A stretch of DNA of 64,000 bases from Symsagittifera roscoffensis (taxonomy: Eukaryota > Xenacoelomorpha > Acoela > Convolutidae). The stretch is from NCBI RefSeq assembly GCF_963678635.1, contig NC_087070.1, forward strand, positions 1,165,588 through 1,229,587. Reading direction: 5' to 3'. The translations under genes and the position numbers were made by a program. The notes beneath the pieces were generated by a model. The model saw only the letters and a list, made by a program, of their open reading frames with translations, was not told where the DNA came from and searched no databases. The first letter of the stretch is position 1; each line of letters starts with the position of its first letter. Positions 25,779 through 38,082 of this stretch are shown here, in pieces.

Positions 25779-26042
25779 TAATTAAAGTTCGTTCCTACTA
25801 TATTTGGATTCCGCGCTATTTAAAAATCTAGACACAAACGCCATTGGTACCCATACGCCATGCTCTTTTTCTTGTTCGAGGCACACTTCCAGACCGCTGT
25901 GGCTCGCATCGAATTATATTGTCGAGCTTTTATAGGAATCATAATGGTATACACTTGGAATTTTTGCTATAATTTCTAGAATTTTTTTTAAAAAATCTCC
26001 TTTTGCTCTTCCCCATCAAGAATGACTGCTTGTTGCTTGCCT

Positions 26043-26720
26043 TTAACGACGCCCAAAAATGTACTGTAAGTTTATAAAACGCTGCAACTTATTAAGCGTT
26101 CCCATAAAAGAACGTAGTTGTTTCAAGGTTCGAGGAGGTTTTAGGGACTTGATAGGATCGATCTTGGAAAACTTTGATGTGCAACCAATTTCATTGATTT
26201 CATAACCTAACCAGACAAGTATATTCACAGAAAGTATAGTGCACTTAGTATACTTCAACGCTTATCCTTTTTCGTCCAGTCGTCGCATCACTTTGTCGAC
26301 GAGCAGGTTGTGTTCGGAGACATCCCATTCTGTCACGATCAATATATCATCGAGGTAACAGATCACCCCTTCCAGAACATTGAGTGTACAATCCATAGCC
26401 TTTTGGAACTCGATGGGCATGTCTGTGAGTCCGTAGAGCCTCGTTTTGAACCTATAAGTAGTATCGGTTACCTCTCCACATAAGATGCTGAATTTACAAT
26501 GACTGCTACTTAGATCAGAAAGAGGAATTGTCTAAAAGCATAAGTGAGGTCTAGCAATGTGAACCACACTTGTCCCGGAACATCCTTACTAATGATCTGA
26601 GCTGCCAAACCAATGAGCATGTTAGGCATTTGGTACTGGTTCTTCCAGAATTGGGTGTTCATAGGCTTCGCGCTTAGGGCTTTTTTTATTGGAACCATCC
26701 TTCTGTGCAATCAAGAATTT
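26043..26720 (-). pseudogene. Reverse transcriptase remnant (element 1)
   Basis: Pieces in order on the minus strand: NQYQMPNM then FTLLDLTYAFRQF (palm motif with the first catalytic Asp, about 26520-26640). CYLDDILIVT follows (the YxDD catalytic box, about 26335-26365), then YEINEIGC and RTLKQLRSFMGTLNKLQRF (thumb, about 26080-26200). Motif spacing is right for Ty3/gypsy RT, but the pieces lie in different frames with stops between them. RT would copy the element RNA into DNA. The catalytic YLDD survives, yet the protein cannot be translated whole. Confidence 0.85.
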
Positions 26721-26986
26721 GTTGGCAAAAAACTTGTGGGTCATTCATTTTTTCAGCTTTTCTATATGTTTCTCTAGGATTATACTTTCTATGTTCTGCG
26801 ATATCCAATCTAGTATATGTATAGAGACTTTTCGGCATTTAAATTGACGAGGAATTAGAGGTACTTTGATGTTGGTAAAAGACTTATGGCTCTTGGACCG
26901 GCCCAGTCGGTTGAAAACATGAGCATAACTTTTGTTTAAGTGATTTCGCCAATACTTTGAAACTGCGCCCAGAATTATCTCCTCAG

Positions 26987-27334
26987 TTAGCGAGCCAATT
27001 TCTGTACTCTATGTTTGGGTAGTGGCGATCCCCAATTGCGCATGCAAATTCGATCTGAACACGTTACGAGTTCGATTTTTTGACTCCATGACTCCAGGAA
27101 CGTCGTGGCGTTCACCTTCCAACCGTTGGACGAAAGCGGCATTATGATAGTACCATACAATTTAATGGGCATTAAGTTATAGTCCACATACATAGTGTTT
27201 AGAGGAAATCGTGCGACATCTTTAAAGACGAGATTAATGTTCTTTTGAAGAAGGAGATTTGCCATACGTTGTTTGAGAAATGATACGGTACTACCCGTGT
27301 CGATAGTGGCGTAAAAAAACTCTGATGCGAACAT
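26987..27334 (-). pseudogene. Aspartic protease remnant (element 1)
   Basis: A 115-codon frame contains FFYATIDTGSTVSFL, the DTGS active-site motif of retropepsins, about ten residues from the start of the open part. A hydrophobic and NTMYVDYNLMPIKLYGTI segment follows, fitting the flap region. In gypsy elements this enzyme cuts the Gag-Pol polyprotein. The frame is open at the active site but cut off from both the upstream Gag and the downstream RT by stops. Confidence 0.8.
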
Positions 27335-27336
27335 TG

Positions 27337-27600
27337 TTATCTGCTGAAGCTTCGTCGTTTACCAGGCTGGGACTGAAAAATTTCGTTGCTGTTTATTTGA
27401 ATTACGTCTTCCACCATGAGTACGTCGTGCTCTGGTTCACTATCATTATCGACATCAATGAAACTACAGTCTTCGATGTTAGACAAAGAGGTATAATTTT
27501 TGTCCTCATGCACAAGTTTCACCCTTTTCTTGGTTGATTTACAGCATGCTCCAGCGAAAAAGGGTTCCCACAGTAGTAACACAGCTTGTTGTAGTTATTT
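27337..27600 (-). pseudogene. Gag nucleocapsid remnant with zinc knuckle
   Basis: The minus strand at about 27540-27595 reads CYYCGNPF followed, after a one-base frame change, by CCKSTKKRVKL. This matches the start and end of a retroviral-type CCHC zinc knuckle, which binds the element RNA during packaging. Downstream is an acidic linker (NIEDCSFIDVDNDSEPEHD) leading to the protease region. The frame break lies inside the knuckle, so no functional nucleocapsid is made. The rest of Gag (27.6-28.5 kb) is too eroded to delimit. Confidence 0.6.
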
Positions 27601-28515
27601 TTCTTCCCCTGTTTCGATGGGTGGTTAACAGATCCTCCCGCCAGAGTTTATACTATTTCTTCAAGATTGAATCAAGAATGCCGGTTCTTGCTTGATTCTG
27701 GTAATCTCTGTTGACTGATTATTATGTGGCAATAACTTTCGAAACTAAGCAGAGGTACTAGCTCCCTTCTCGCATTTCAACGCTAACTTCTGCAGTGTCA
27801 AGATTTTTACCAGCCTTGTTTATTTGACAATGGACTTAAAAATCGTGAATTCGTCCGATGAACAAATCTTTGTTGATGTCACGCTTCTGTTACTGAGGCC
27901 AATTGCATAACGCCGCTTGAGCAGAAGCTCGCAAAAAAAAGAAGAAAAAGTGTCGGTTTCCAGCACAAATATGGTATTGTATAGCTTGGTCCATTCTACC
28001 GTATAATCGCGAGCAGTTTGGAAAATTGCTTCACAGCTGTGGATTATGGAAGTCTTTGAAAGAGCATACCTCAAAATTAAGATTGAAGTCGGTGAAGCGT
28101 CAATTGCTCTTGTTTCTCAGTGAGAAGAATAGTCGTAATTTGAGGCGCGCAGCTGCATCATAATAAAACCAGTTCTAGCCAACGTGAGGACCTTTTCAAC
28201 GACGCTCTGCGTTCTATTCGTCAGTTCTCCGAACAGCCGCCTGGTAGAGTAGAGGAGAAAACGTGCATGTCGGGTCACTGCGTCTTCTGTAGCTGCTGAT
28301 GTCTCCGGTTTCGGGGGGTGGTTCGTCGAAGATCACTGCCGGGTCAGTCAACCCATCATTCGGGATAATGTGGTCCTGAAGGCCAACGGCCAAAAAAAAT
28401 TGACCAATCCAAGTCGCCCACTAAAATGAGAGAACAACCAAGTGATTCGCCCAGCAAGGTGAAATGCCTAATAGATCAGTCCTGTCTTCATTCACAGGAA
28501 GTGCTGGCTTCGCCG

Positions 28516-29109
28516 TGAGATTACCCGGCTAGTATTGACTCAAAACTGTAGGGTTTAAAGCTATTAGTAAAATTATAAGTATCATAGACAATTGGATTGT
28601 GAGTAAAATTGGTAGATACTCTGTACCGAATGAATAGAATTTTGCAAAACGCCTTTGTAAAGACTAATTGTATAGAATAGATAGAGGTATAAAATAGGCA
28701 ATCAGTTTAGAACCTGACTGTGTCTTGTTAAGGATATCGCGCAACTGGTTAAACGCAATATTTAACGGCACAACGGTGTAACCTGTTAGATATGGCCTTG
28801 AGAAAGAGCATATGATATAGTGATCCCATAAGTACATATCAATAAACAACATAAATGCACGCACAATATGCGAGGTATCGGAGGTCGCCTCATGATATTC
28901 ACCGCGGGAGGAAAAATTTCATCTTTAGTATAAGGGTTAAACTTAGCACAGAAGTTAAAGAAATGAACTAGCCTGTATTGAATGTGAACTGCGAACAAAA
29001 GTAATGCAGAGGAATGGCAAAAGAATTTTAGTAACGGAGTTCAGCAGAATCAAGTCTAAGTCTAGTCAGATTTCGGTATGAGTTTTGTTTTCTTTTGACT
29101 CCTGCGTTC
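28516..29109 (-). repeat. 5' LTR of gypsy-like element 1
   Basis: Aligns with 22235-22824 over its whole length (landmarks tattgactcaaaactgtaggg, gcgcaactggttaaacgcaa, accgcgggaggaaaaatttc, gtatgagttttgttttcttttga). The outer bases are tg...ca in the plus reading. The primer binding site below 28516 is not clear. Confidence 0.88.
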
Positions 29110-29129
29110 ACCCAAAACCAGGTACCAAA

Positions 29130-29690
29130 AACAATATCGTTCTGGGTTGAATGATATTTCATAAGAAAGCCCTCGCAGTCAAACCATTTTTCGAAATTTC
29201 AAAATATTTTCCCCCCTGTTGAGAAAAACCGGTTCAAAATTTTTAATTTTTCGTCTTCCTTCGAGCGAAAAAAGCGAGCGAGCAGTCTTATTTTAACTGC
29301 TTAAAAATTACAATAGCTTTTTTAAAGCGTAAAAACTTAGTTTAATTTCACAATTTTAGCGGTTTTTTCTAATCAAAGTTTTCAAAATTCCAAAAAAATG
29401 CAAAACTTGAAAAAAAATTATTTTTATTTTTCAAGTGATTTTTTTTAGAAAAACTGTTTTTTCAATTTGCTTATTTTACTATGACTATCGAATATACCTA
29501 ATGTCTAGTTTTTTGTTCAGCTCCTTGTATCAGAAGTTCGAGAAGCTTTTGGATCGTTAAAATCAAATTGTTGATTTCAGAATCAAGTTCCAGAGTTGAA
29601 TTGAGTAATTTGGTATTTTTTAAGACTATTGTGGGAACATTCTATGCCACTTGCACAGTAACCGGCTATCCTTGTTGTCATTTTGCGTTT
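29130..29690 (+). repeat. Diverged dispersed repeat, copy 1
   Basis: Ordered landmarks match 36080-36560: tgggttgaatgatat, cggtt followed by aatttttaatttttcgtc, ttttactatgactatcgaat, and cacttgcacagtaaccggctat. The copies are some 7 kb apart in the same orientation and heavily diverged. No ORF is shared. They are probably remains of an old element. Confidence 0.55.
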
Positions 29691-30413
29691 TTTTAAAATT
29701 TTTTTAAAAAAAAAGAAACCATAAAATTTGACGCTTTATTGTTTTTATAGCTAATTGATGCATGATTTCTTATTTAAAACTCATGAGCTAACTGAAAAAT
29801 ATAAAAATCGTGCTCTTCATTAATGGAAGAGCCCTCATGTAGAACAAAGAAGATTTAAAATTGAAAAACTGGTTCAGTTTTTGTTTTGATAACAGAAAAC
29901 GTTCCGATAAATTATTCCAGCTGGCAAAACAGGCATAAAACAATGACTCTTATAAAACAAGCAAAACAAATTGAAACTTCGCACTGAAAAATTTTCAGAA
30001 TTTTGTCAAGAGTAAGGTTTTGATTTTTGAATAAGTTCCTTCTGCTCGTTCAACTTTATCCATGTCCATCAAAACTGTTCTCAAAAATTAGCCTTAAGCA
30101 ATTTTGTCTCCAACAATGACGTTTTGCATTTTTTTCCCATTCATATCTCACAAAATTTGTTTTTTTTTCCTATGAAATATGGCGCTGCATTTTTTCCTTT
30201 TTCTTAACAGTTATGCGGAAATCCATCAAAGTTTGAGAATAATTTTTAAGTTAAAGTTTTTTTTGCAAATAAGGATGGAAAATCAAATGATTCAAAGTTC
30301 AATACAAGAGGTTAACAGTGGCATTGGAGAGAAAAAAATTCCACAAAATTTTTTGGATCGTTAAAATCAAATTGTTGATTTCAGAATCAAGTTCCAGAGT
30401 TGAATTGAGTAAA
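29547..30413 (+). repeat. Pair of identical 63-bp direct repeats
   Basis: The segment starting ttttggatcgttaaaatc and ending ttgaattgagtaa occurs at 29547-29609 and again at 30351-30413 without visible mismatch, 804 bases apart. Near-perfect identity inside otherwise diverged DNA suggests a recent segmental copy. Confidence 0.85.
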
Positions 30414-31080
30414 TTTGGGATATCTGGAGACAAAAAAAAACATTTAAATTTTTGAAACAAGACTACTCATACCAGGATGTCACTATGTATATTTAAAGTG
30501 CTTTACGACCTTTAATTGTCATGGGCATTAATTTATCATAACTAAGGTCAGACAAGACGAAAAAGACTCTTTTTGAGCTAAGAATCCACAAGTTCTGGGC
30601 CCAACTTGTAAAAAGATGCCAAAGTGAAGAAAAAGTGGATGATACCAATCAAAAGATTCCCAAATGGACGTCCGAGCACAAAGACCAACTATCTAAGTTT
30701 TGGTCTGGTCAAGCGATAAAATCTTCAGCCAAACAAAATTCCACGTCAAGCTGTGATGGAGTGCTAAAACCTTAGGACGACACCATCTGACAACCTATCC
30801 TTTATTTATCTCAGAACATCAGCAAGGAAATCGATCATTATATTGTAAGCTGTAGTTTAAAATCTAGTTCTCCCTAGGTTCAGTCGAGGTTCAATCCAAC
30901 TGAATGAAGTCCATGACAGATTTCGTCTGAAGTGAGTGTCTTGATAATATTGCATGCACCAAGGTCTGATTTAATTTGCCTTGGGGTCACCCGAGCTCAT
31001 CTACAAGGTAGCTCAAGGAAATCTCTGAGCAAAACTTGAACTTGATATTTACTCCAACTAAGTTCTACTGCACTAGGGTA
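29691..31080. other. Non-coding AT-rich DNA
   Basis: Nothing recognisable apart from the 63-bp repeat copy. A slightly GC-richer stretch at about 30540-31080 shows no sustained open frame. Confidence 0.5.
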
Positions 31081-31205
31081 GGTGCGCGGGAAGAAAGGAC
31101 AATCAATTCACCTCTCAAGTGAGTGTTTTGCAAACATTTTAAGTTCTGAACTCGAGGTTACTTACTTCTCCGCTTTTAGTATTAAAGGGCTGAGGTTAAA
31201 TTTAT

Positions 31206-33198
31206 TTCCAGACAGAAGGACATTTAAATATCCTTTTTCGTGGTATAAGGCTCAGGTGTCAAAAAACTCAGACCATTTGTCATTCAATTTCCGTTTTAGT
31301 NNNNNNNNNNNNNNNNNNNNNNNNNNNNNNNNNNNNNNNNNNNNNNNNNNNNNNNNNNNNNNNNNNNNNNNNNNNNNNNNNNNNNNNNNNNNNNNNNNNN
31401 NNNNNNNNNNNNNNNNNNNNNNNNNNNNNNNNNNNNNNNNNNNNNNNNNNNNNNNNNNNNNNNNNNNNNNNNNNNNNNNNNNNNNNNNNNNNNNNNNNNN
31501 TTGCAGTGATCTTGTTAATCCAACTAAAGCAGCTTGAGGTTCTTTTTCTGCCACTTTGGACAACTCGCCAAGACAATCCAACCATTCTTGGACCTTTTTT
31601 AAAGTGAAACGAATTTTGCCTTCATCAGAGCCCATAAATCCGCCCAAATATCTTCTACGTTCAACTATTCTGATGCCAAACCTGTCAAACAATTGATGAG
31701 TTTTTTCAACAAAGTTCGGGAGAACAACCAAATAATTTTTGCTTGGCTCGGGGTAACAGCCATACTTCGGGCCGTTTTCAGTCAAAGATGACAACCATTC
31801 AACCAGGTTTTCTAGTGCGCCGAGAGCTCCCAAATCATCTGCATACCATGTTTGTCAATACTTATCTCGGTCTTTGAGTGATTCAATCAATGGCATCAAT
31901 GAAACACCATAGAATAACATCGCTAGTGGATCACCCTGTGTAGTGCCTTCACTACTGAAAAGAAGTTCTGTCGTTCCTGCAACAATTAGCGGCGCATACC
32001 CTCTATAAAACTTGAAAAGAAATCGTGAGCACCTTGGTCAAAGTATTCTAGCATTCCATAGAGCCGTTTCCCTGTTCAATGCATTGAATGCATTTGAGGC
32101 ATCCATCAAAAGAAGACCAGGTTCGTCCTCTTTGGTGCTATTAAACAACTCATCCACTGCGTGTATAGCTCCTTCTATTCCTGCTTTCACACCACAAGCT
32201 AGTTGTTGAGATCCACAGGTTTCTTCGAGATTTTTTTTGGTCGCTTCGGCCATACATTTACACATTATTCTTCGCAAACACTCACCTATGCCAATGGGTC
32301 TAACTCCGGGGCACTTGTCCAAAGCGATCAGACGACCTGACATCAAGGCTCGTATTTGGTTCCATGGAATAATTTCGTTAGCTATCTTTGTGATCATCGC
32401 TGCCACTTCGTCTCTCAAAGCCGAACTATGTCGTCCAAATCGAAGAAATGCGTCTTTCCAGTGTTCCGAATCTGTTCCCGAAAGTACAGCTCCACCGTTC
32501 ATTGACCTCGCAAATTTTTCTATATAAGAAGAAGTGATGGTTACTGTTTCTAACTCAGGCAAGCTGTCTACTTGTATTCTTGCTTCTTCTATGACTGTTT
32601 TGCTACGGGATGTTTTTCTTTCAGAATGTCAATGACTAATTTTCTTGTTTTTGTTGTGGAATCAATAACTTCGTCATTTGGATGGAGCAAACCTCCGCCA
32701 GATCTGCTTGTCAGCCAACGCATGGCAGACCGAACTTTCCCTTCCATCATCATTCGTGCAAAAACCACTGCGGTGTGCTCGTCTTCAGATCTATTTTTTT
32801 TTCATAGGTTCACTCGGTTGTTTTTGTGAACATCGTTTGGCTTCTTGTAGTAGAATATTGAATTTACTATTTTCCCAGTCTTCAAGTCGTCTTCCTATCA
32901 AAGCTCTCACATCACGTGTGCTTTTTATCATTGGGTCCCGCTGTAAGATTAATCGGCTGAATACAAGAAGTCGTTCTGAACATTCGTTTTGATTCAATCG
33001 GCAGACTTCTTTCGTTAAAAGATCAACCCATGCAATACTCTTTTTGAACAGATGGGCTGTTGGTTTCATTTCTGCTTTAGTCAGGAAATTAGATCTAGCC
33101 TGACTGAGGATGAAATGAGAACAAACGAGGAATTTACTGACGACAAACGGCGAACCGCTTAAAGAGAATTGAACGAGATTCGAAAACAATACCCACAA
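31206..33198 (-). pseudogene. Non-LTR-like reverse transcriptase, broken and gapped
   Basis: Reading down the minus strand: an upstream segment with ARMMMEGKVRSAMRWL and VIDILKEKHPVAKQ (about 32575-32775); LIALDKCPGVRPIGIGE with LRRIMCK (about 32250-32360); LLMDASNAFNALNRE (palm Asp, about 32060-32120); QGDPLAMLFYGVSLMPLIE (about 31890-31950); the catalytic WYADD box (about 31830-31850); and GPKYGCYPEPSKN. Toward the gap come VQEWLDCLGELSKVAEKEPQ and AALVGLTRSL. The PGVRPIG, WYADD and AALxxLT arrangement is that of an RT lineage common in aquatic invertebrates. An in-frame TGA sits four codons before WYADD, and frame breaks lie near 32040 and 32570. The gap hides the next about 67 codons. Confidence 0.8.
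31301..31500. other. Assembly gap (200 N)
   Basis: A run of exactly 200 N, a size commonly used as a placeholder, inside the reverse transcriptase pseudogene. The true length is unknown, so the open frames that appear to run through it are not reliable. Confidence 0.98.
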
Positions 33199-36100
33199 AA
33201 ATAAAAATATTCCAAAAACTGAAAAGGTTTTTAAAACACAACGGAGATGTGAAAAATCACGTCAAACTTTTTTTCCCGATAATCCTCATTCTTTCAAAAT
33301 GCTAATGCACAATAGAAGAGCAAAGATTGTTTGGCTATTTGCAATAAGATGTCCACGTTCTAGATTAACTTATAGAAAGTTCTCCAATTCCCAATTACTT
33401 TTAAAAATTTTGGATTTCATCAAAACTGTTTATATGAAGTTATGAAGAATTATTGAGAAAATTTTGTTAGAACAACCGCAACGAACATAAATTTTACGCC
33501 TAAATTTAACCAGCGGAAAACGCATATCACTTCTCTTCAAATGTTACTGAAGTTTCGGGTTGAAGTTTACAAATTTCTTCAGATAGTAAATTACACATCG
33601 CAAAAATTGTTCAACCATTTTTTTTCAACCTGTTGTTGACCTTAGGCGATCCAACGATGCAGATATTTTATCATTAGTGGTAGCTGAAACAGTTAAAAAG
33701 CTAATAAATAGTTCTTACGTTTACCAAGTGATAAACAGATCAAATTATTCAAAAACGGTAACCTGGAGACGACCAGACTTCTTAAAATTATCAACAATCA
33801 ATTCTTCAATAGATTCATAAGTGTGACTATAGACTTTTGGGAGATGGAATTTGCTCAGTCTATTCTTGAGTACGGAGAAGCGAGGTGCTCCATAGGGTGC
33901 TTCAGTCTACTCTGGAGCAGCGAGAATTGATCGAACCAGGGTTCTTTATACTACATTACACCAAGAAGAGATGGTTTGTTCTGTGTTAAATTTTTTTGAT
34001 GAGCCAAATTTGAGATGATACCAAATTACAAGAGCTCAAAATGGGTTTAGACTCTCCCTACTTGTATTTGGCAGAAGAAGAATTTTTTGAAATTACCTTT
34101 CTAGTAAGCGAGGAAAATGTATAGAAAACAAAACGAGGTTTTTATAGCAGATTCGAAAGGCCACTTCTTCCCTGTATTTGCTGCTCCAAATAAACAAAAT
34201 GACCAGATAGAAGCAAGATTTTTCCGAGACGAGTTCAGGCGCATCAAAATGCTGTGCTTCTGCAGAAAGACTTTTTGCTGTTTCAAAAGTAAGTTAAGCA
34301 GCAAAAAACAAATGACTAAACAAATGACCATCTGAAGACCCTGGAGATGGACCAATGGCAAATTATCGACAATTATTTTAAGAACCATCGAACTCAGTTC
34401 AAATGAAAAAGTTTTTCCAATCACTTAACCATACAATTGAAACTCATGGACAAGCTCAGTAAAAACATTGAGCTATTTTCACTCCAAACGGGAAATTAAA
34501 TGTGATGGATTATAACTAAACTTCTAAATACAAAAGAAAATTTAGGGTAAAAGTGTGTACGATGCAATAAGTTTATACAAATTTGCTTTTTTTCAGCCCT
34601 TTTTCCATCAAATTTTTTTTAAGTTTACTAAAACGAGCTTGAGTTTAGTTTTTTAAGTTTACAATCTGACTCTGTGAAACCGTCCGTATCCTAATACATA
34701 TTTTTGAGAGCGGTTAGACTTTTCCATCTCTTACTACATAGGGGTCACCAACCATACCCGCGATTTGGCTCCTACATACAAAATTTACCGACCGATAAGT
34801 TTTTGTCAAATCTCTTCTTTCTACAAAGCCAACGTTAGTATATTTTTTTACTACCCATTTTATTATTCATATTTGTAGAATTCAGAAGCGCTTTGAATTC
34901 GTTTTTAAACTGATAGCTTTGAGTTAGCAATGAAACGAGAAAAAAATGTCCGTTTTTGAGAAAAAAATCAAGGCTCATTTCTTTTAGAAACACTATCCAA
35001 AAAAAACATGTCAATGGACTCAATGAAGCAACAGAAATGGATAATTTTCGAAAAAAAAAAAATAGATTCTGAAAAATAGGCGTTTCAAAGCTCTTAGAGT
35101 TTGAAGATTCAGTTAACTTAGCTTTCTGGATGAAAAATATACTATTTTGGAACGGGATGTTTAATTTTGGATCTGGGCTCATTAATTAATGAAGAATGCA
35201 ATTTATTTGCCTTTCTACTAGCTTAAAAATTTGATTCGGAAATCATTTGACAGAAAACTTCAAATCTTGAGCGAGAAAATTTTGTATAATTCTTAAAGAA
35301 AACTATAAAAAATGGGTAATTATACCACAGTTTTTTGAAGTGTTGTGAGACAAAATCAACAAATATATATATTTTTTCTGTATTCAAGATCAACTTTAAG
35401 TTCTGTAATTTCTTTTTCAGTTTGAAACTTCATTCTTTTGCCGATTAATTTGGCTGGTGCAAAAAAATTTGACTTATCTGAACGTAACTTTTAATTAACA
35501 AACAATTTTAAACAAAACCAATTTCTTCTCAACTAGAATTTCAGGCACAATTCAAGTTCCGGAAACTTGATTAAAAAGAAAATACATTTTTTAATCAGTA
35601 AAAATTTTGGCAAAATTTTTGTAAAACACAAAAACAATTCTTTCTTTTTGGAGTTTTTTTGATAATTTTCAAAATTTTCTTCATCCAAATTATACACGAT
35701 AACAATGATCAATGCTCATAGAAAAACGTGTTTTTGAAACACCGTGTGTAAAGCCAACTCCACACGAAAAACTCGCAATAGATATAATTCGCTTTCTTTT
35801 CTATTCAGCCTCTTATTGTTATAACGACCATTGAAAATGGGGAGAATGTTAGTTTTCCTGTATAATTTTTTTTTGTTTTTTTTTGTTTTCATTGCAAAAT
35901 CAGATACCACAAATAATCTTAGCTTTGGTTTGAGTGATAAAACATGAAAAAGTTCTCCCAGTTGTGATTTGAACAACGTTAAAATTTTTCTAAAAAATTT
36001 CCCGTCGTCCAGGAAAATCGGTTTGAATTTTTTTCTTCATTTTTTTTGTTTTTCAATCAAAATCATTTATTATAAGTAATCATCACTTTGGGTGAAATGA

Positions 36101-37638
36101 TATATCATATTAAAGTGTCTTCAGCACTGATTCGAGCGACATTAAATAAATTTCCATAATTTGTCCCAGTGTCGCAAAAAAAACGGTTTAAATTTTTCAG
36201 TTTTCGTCTACTTTTGGGTAAAAAAGCAAAATGGCAGATTTTTTATAAAAGATTAGGTCATAAAATCTTTTTAGAAATTTTTTAGAGCCATGTTAGCAAC
36301 AGAATTTTGCAAACTTTCAAAAAATTTCTGCAAAAAAAATATTAGAAATTTTTAAAATTTTTTTGCAACTTTTTTTTGAAAACGTTGCCTGATTTATCTT
36401 TTTTACTGTGACTGTCAATTATTCCTAATTTTTAGGTTATTATCAGATCCTTTTATCGTATGACGCAAAAAAAAAACTTTATTTGAAAAAAAAAACCCTG
36501 GAAAATATTCTGTCGTACTTGCACAGCAACCAGCTATTGTTGTTCCACTATGGTACAAATTGTTGGGTGGAAAACATCATGGGCCCGATAAATCATCTCG
36601 AACCAACAAAATACAATGAAGCAAAAATAGTTATCAAAAATCGAATTACGTCTGAACAAAAAAGCAATTCTCAGCAATAATGAGGCGCCTGAAAACGGGC
36701 TGCATAGTTCCACGGCGTTCTCGCAATGAGATTTCGTTTGGTTGTAAATGTAGTGACTTTACAATGAATGGAATCTAATTTGCAAACAATTTATTGTTAT
36801 TATTATATTTAATTATAGTCGTTTATTTTCTTCAAAATTTGAATGAAACAAAAATTGAAATCACTAACTCAGGAATTTGACCTAACTTTTTATATATGTT
36901 GAGTTTTGCATACTTATGATTCATACGTTAAGGAATTTGGTCGGAAGTTATTTTGCTGAAAACATTTAACTCAATAAGCCCATTGTAAAATTTACTTCAT
37001 TTTAAATCGAGACTTTAAAATTCACAGTCATGAAGATCCGATTTTCTGAATACGATTTCAAAGTAGCTTGTAAAGCGACCTTTTTTTGATAGGTCATGAC
37101 TAGATTAGAGTCCCATGCAATTACCTTGTAGCCGAGAATGCCCATTTTTTAGATAAAGGTCGCAAATTGTTTCAATTGCAAATCAAGTTCACAAATTTTG
37201 ACACCAATTTGGTTAACTTGCTCAATTGCTGCGCTAAAACAACAAAAACTTTCTTTCAATGGAAAAAATCAAAAAAAAAATGAAATAACTGAATACAGTG
37301 AAGCAATCAATATGAGAACTAAACTATAGCTTCGGGAATCTCAGAAAGCTTGAAGAAAATTGCGATTTATTCGAAAAATTGGCATTTCCTTTTCTCAACT
37401 ACTTGAATCAAGCCAAGATGAAGATTCCTAATTGAATTTTTATCTGCCTCTGTATCCACTATTGTATACTGTTCCATTCTTCGCCTTCCACGTCAGAGAA
37501 AATCAGGCCTGAATTATTCAACAAGCAAGTTAAGAAACTAAAATCAGAGAAGTAATTTTTTAAAGCAGAAAAAAGACTAAACAGCAACAGAAGAAGAAAA
37601 TTACCTAAGAACAGCAAAAACTTTCGGTTCTTTCCTGT
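33199..37638. other. Non-coding AT-rich DNA
   Basis: Short frames here (for example a 72-codon one at 34117) have no recognisable motif, and several are open on both strands. Apart from the dispersed repeat copy at 36080-36560 I see no gene or RNA. Confidence 0.5.
36080..36560 (+). repeat. Diverged dispersed repeat, copy 2
   Basis: Partner of 29130-29690 with tgggtgaaatgatat, ttttcagttttcgtc, ttttactgtgactgtcaat and cacttgcacagcaaccagctat in the same order. Confidence 0.55.
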
Positions 37639-38082
37639 TGTTGAAAAGGCTATTTCGATACTTGAAATAACATCTTGATTAAACAACTTAACAGTATCCC
37701 AGATCATAAATTCAGAGGTCAACCGACGGTGTCAGACACTCCAAAAGTCAGTACCTGTCAATGATGCATAGCACTAGATAGAAACAAAAATGATTCACAG
37801 ACGAGTAAAAATATGATTTAAATAGGACTCAAATGACTGATTCATCACTATGACATTCCCTCTTGTGAGAATAAAATGGAAGGAAATGGAATGAAATGGA
37901 TTTATAATTGAAATGAATATAAGTACTTGATTGAAAACTTTTGAAACAACTAACTGGACCCGCTCATAGATCCGAACTAAAATGGCTGAACTAGGCCTGG
38001 TAATAAATACACTTTTAAGTACTGGCTCTTAAGGTTATCAGAGTTTTGAACAAGTTTTAAGCAATGAGTTTGAAGAAAGACA
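37639..38082 (-). repeat. 3' LTR of gypsy-like element 2
   Basis: Partner of 43283-43708, TG...CA bounded in the plus reading (tgttgaaaagg ... aaagaca). It holds a short ggaatgaaatgga tandem patch near 37877-37900. The copies differ by scattered substitutions and small indels, showing that insertion was not recent. Confidence 0.9.

Larger units (their letters stand above)
22235..29109 (-). mobile_element. Ty3/gypsy-like LTR retrotransposon 1, decayed
   Basis: Two direct LTRs (22235-22824 and 28516-29109) flank minus-strand remains of pol in gypsy order: zinc knuckle, aspartic protease, reverse transcriptase, RNase H, integrase. A purine-rich tract (minus strand agagaagaacaga) lies directly before the 3' LTR at about 22820-22835, as expected for a polypurine primer. 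Frames are broken by many stops and frameshifts, and the LTRs differ at scattered positions, so the copy is old and inactive. No clear target-site duplication was seen. The 3 x 80-bp repeat at 25120-25350 is foreign to it. Its integrase signature matches that of element 2 at 37639-43708, so the two are related lineages. Confidence 0.9.

Noticed and set aside
31082-31833. Long frames running through the N block (151, 193 and 101 codons).
   Set aside because: The 200 N have no coding information; apparent continuity across the gap is an artefact. Only the minus-strand part with RT motifs is kept.
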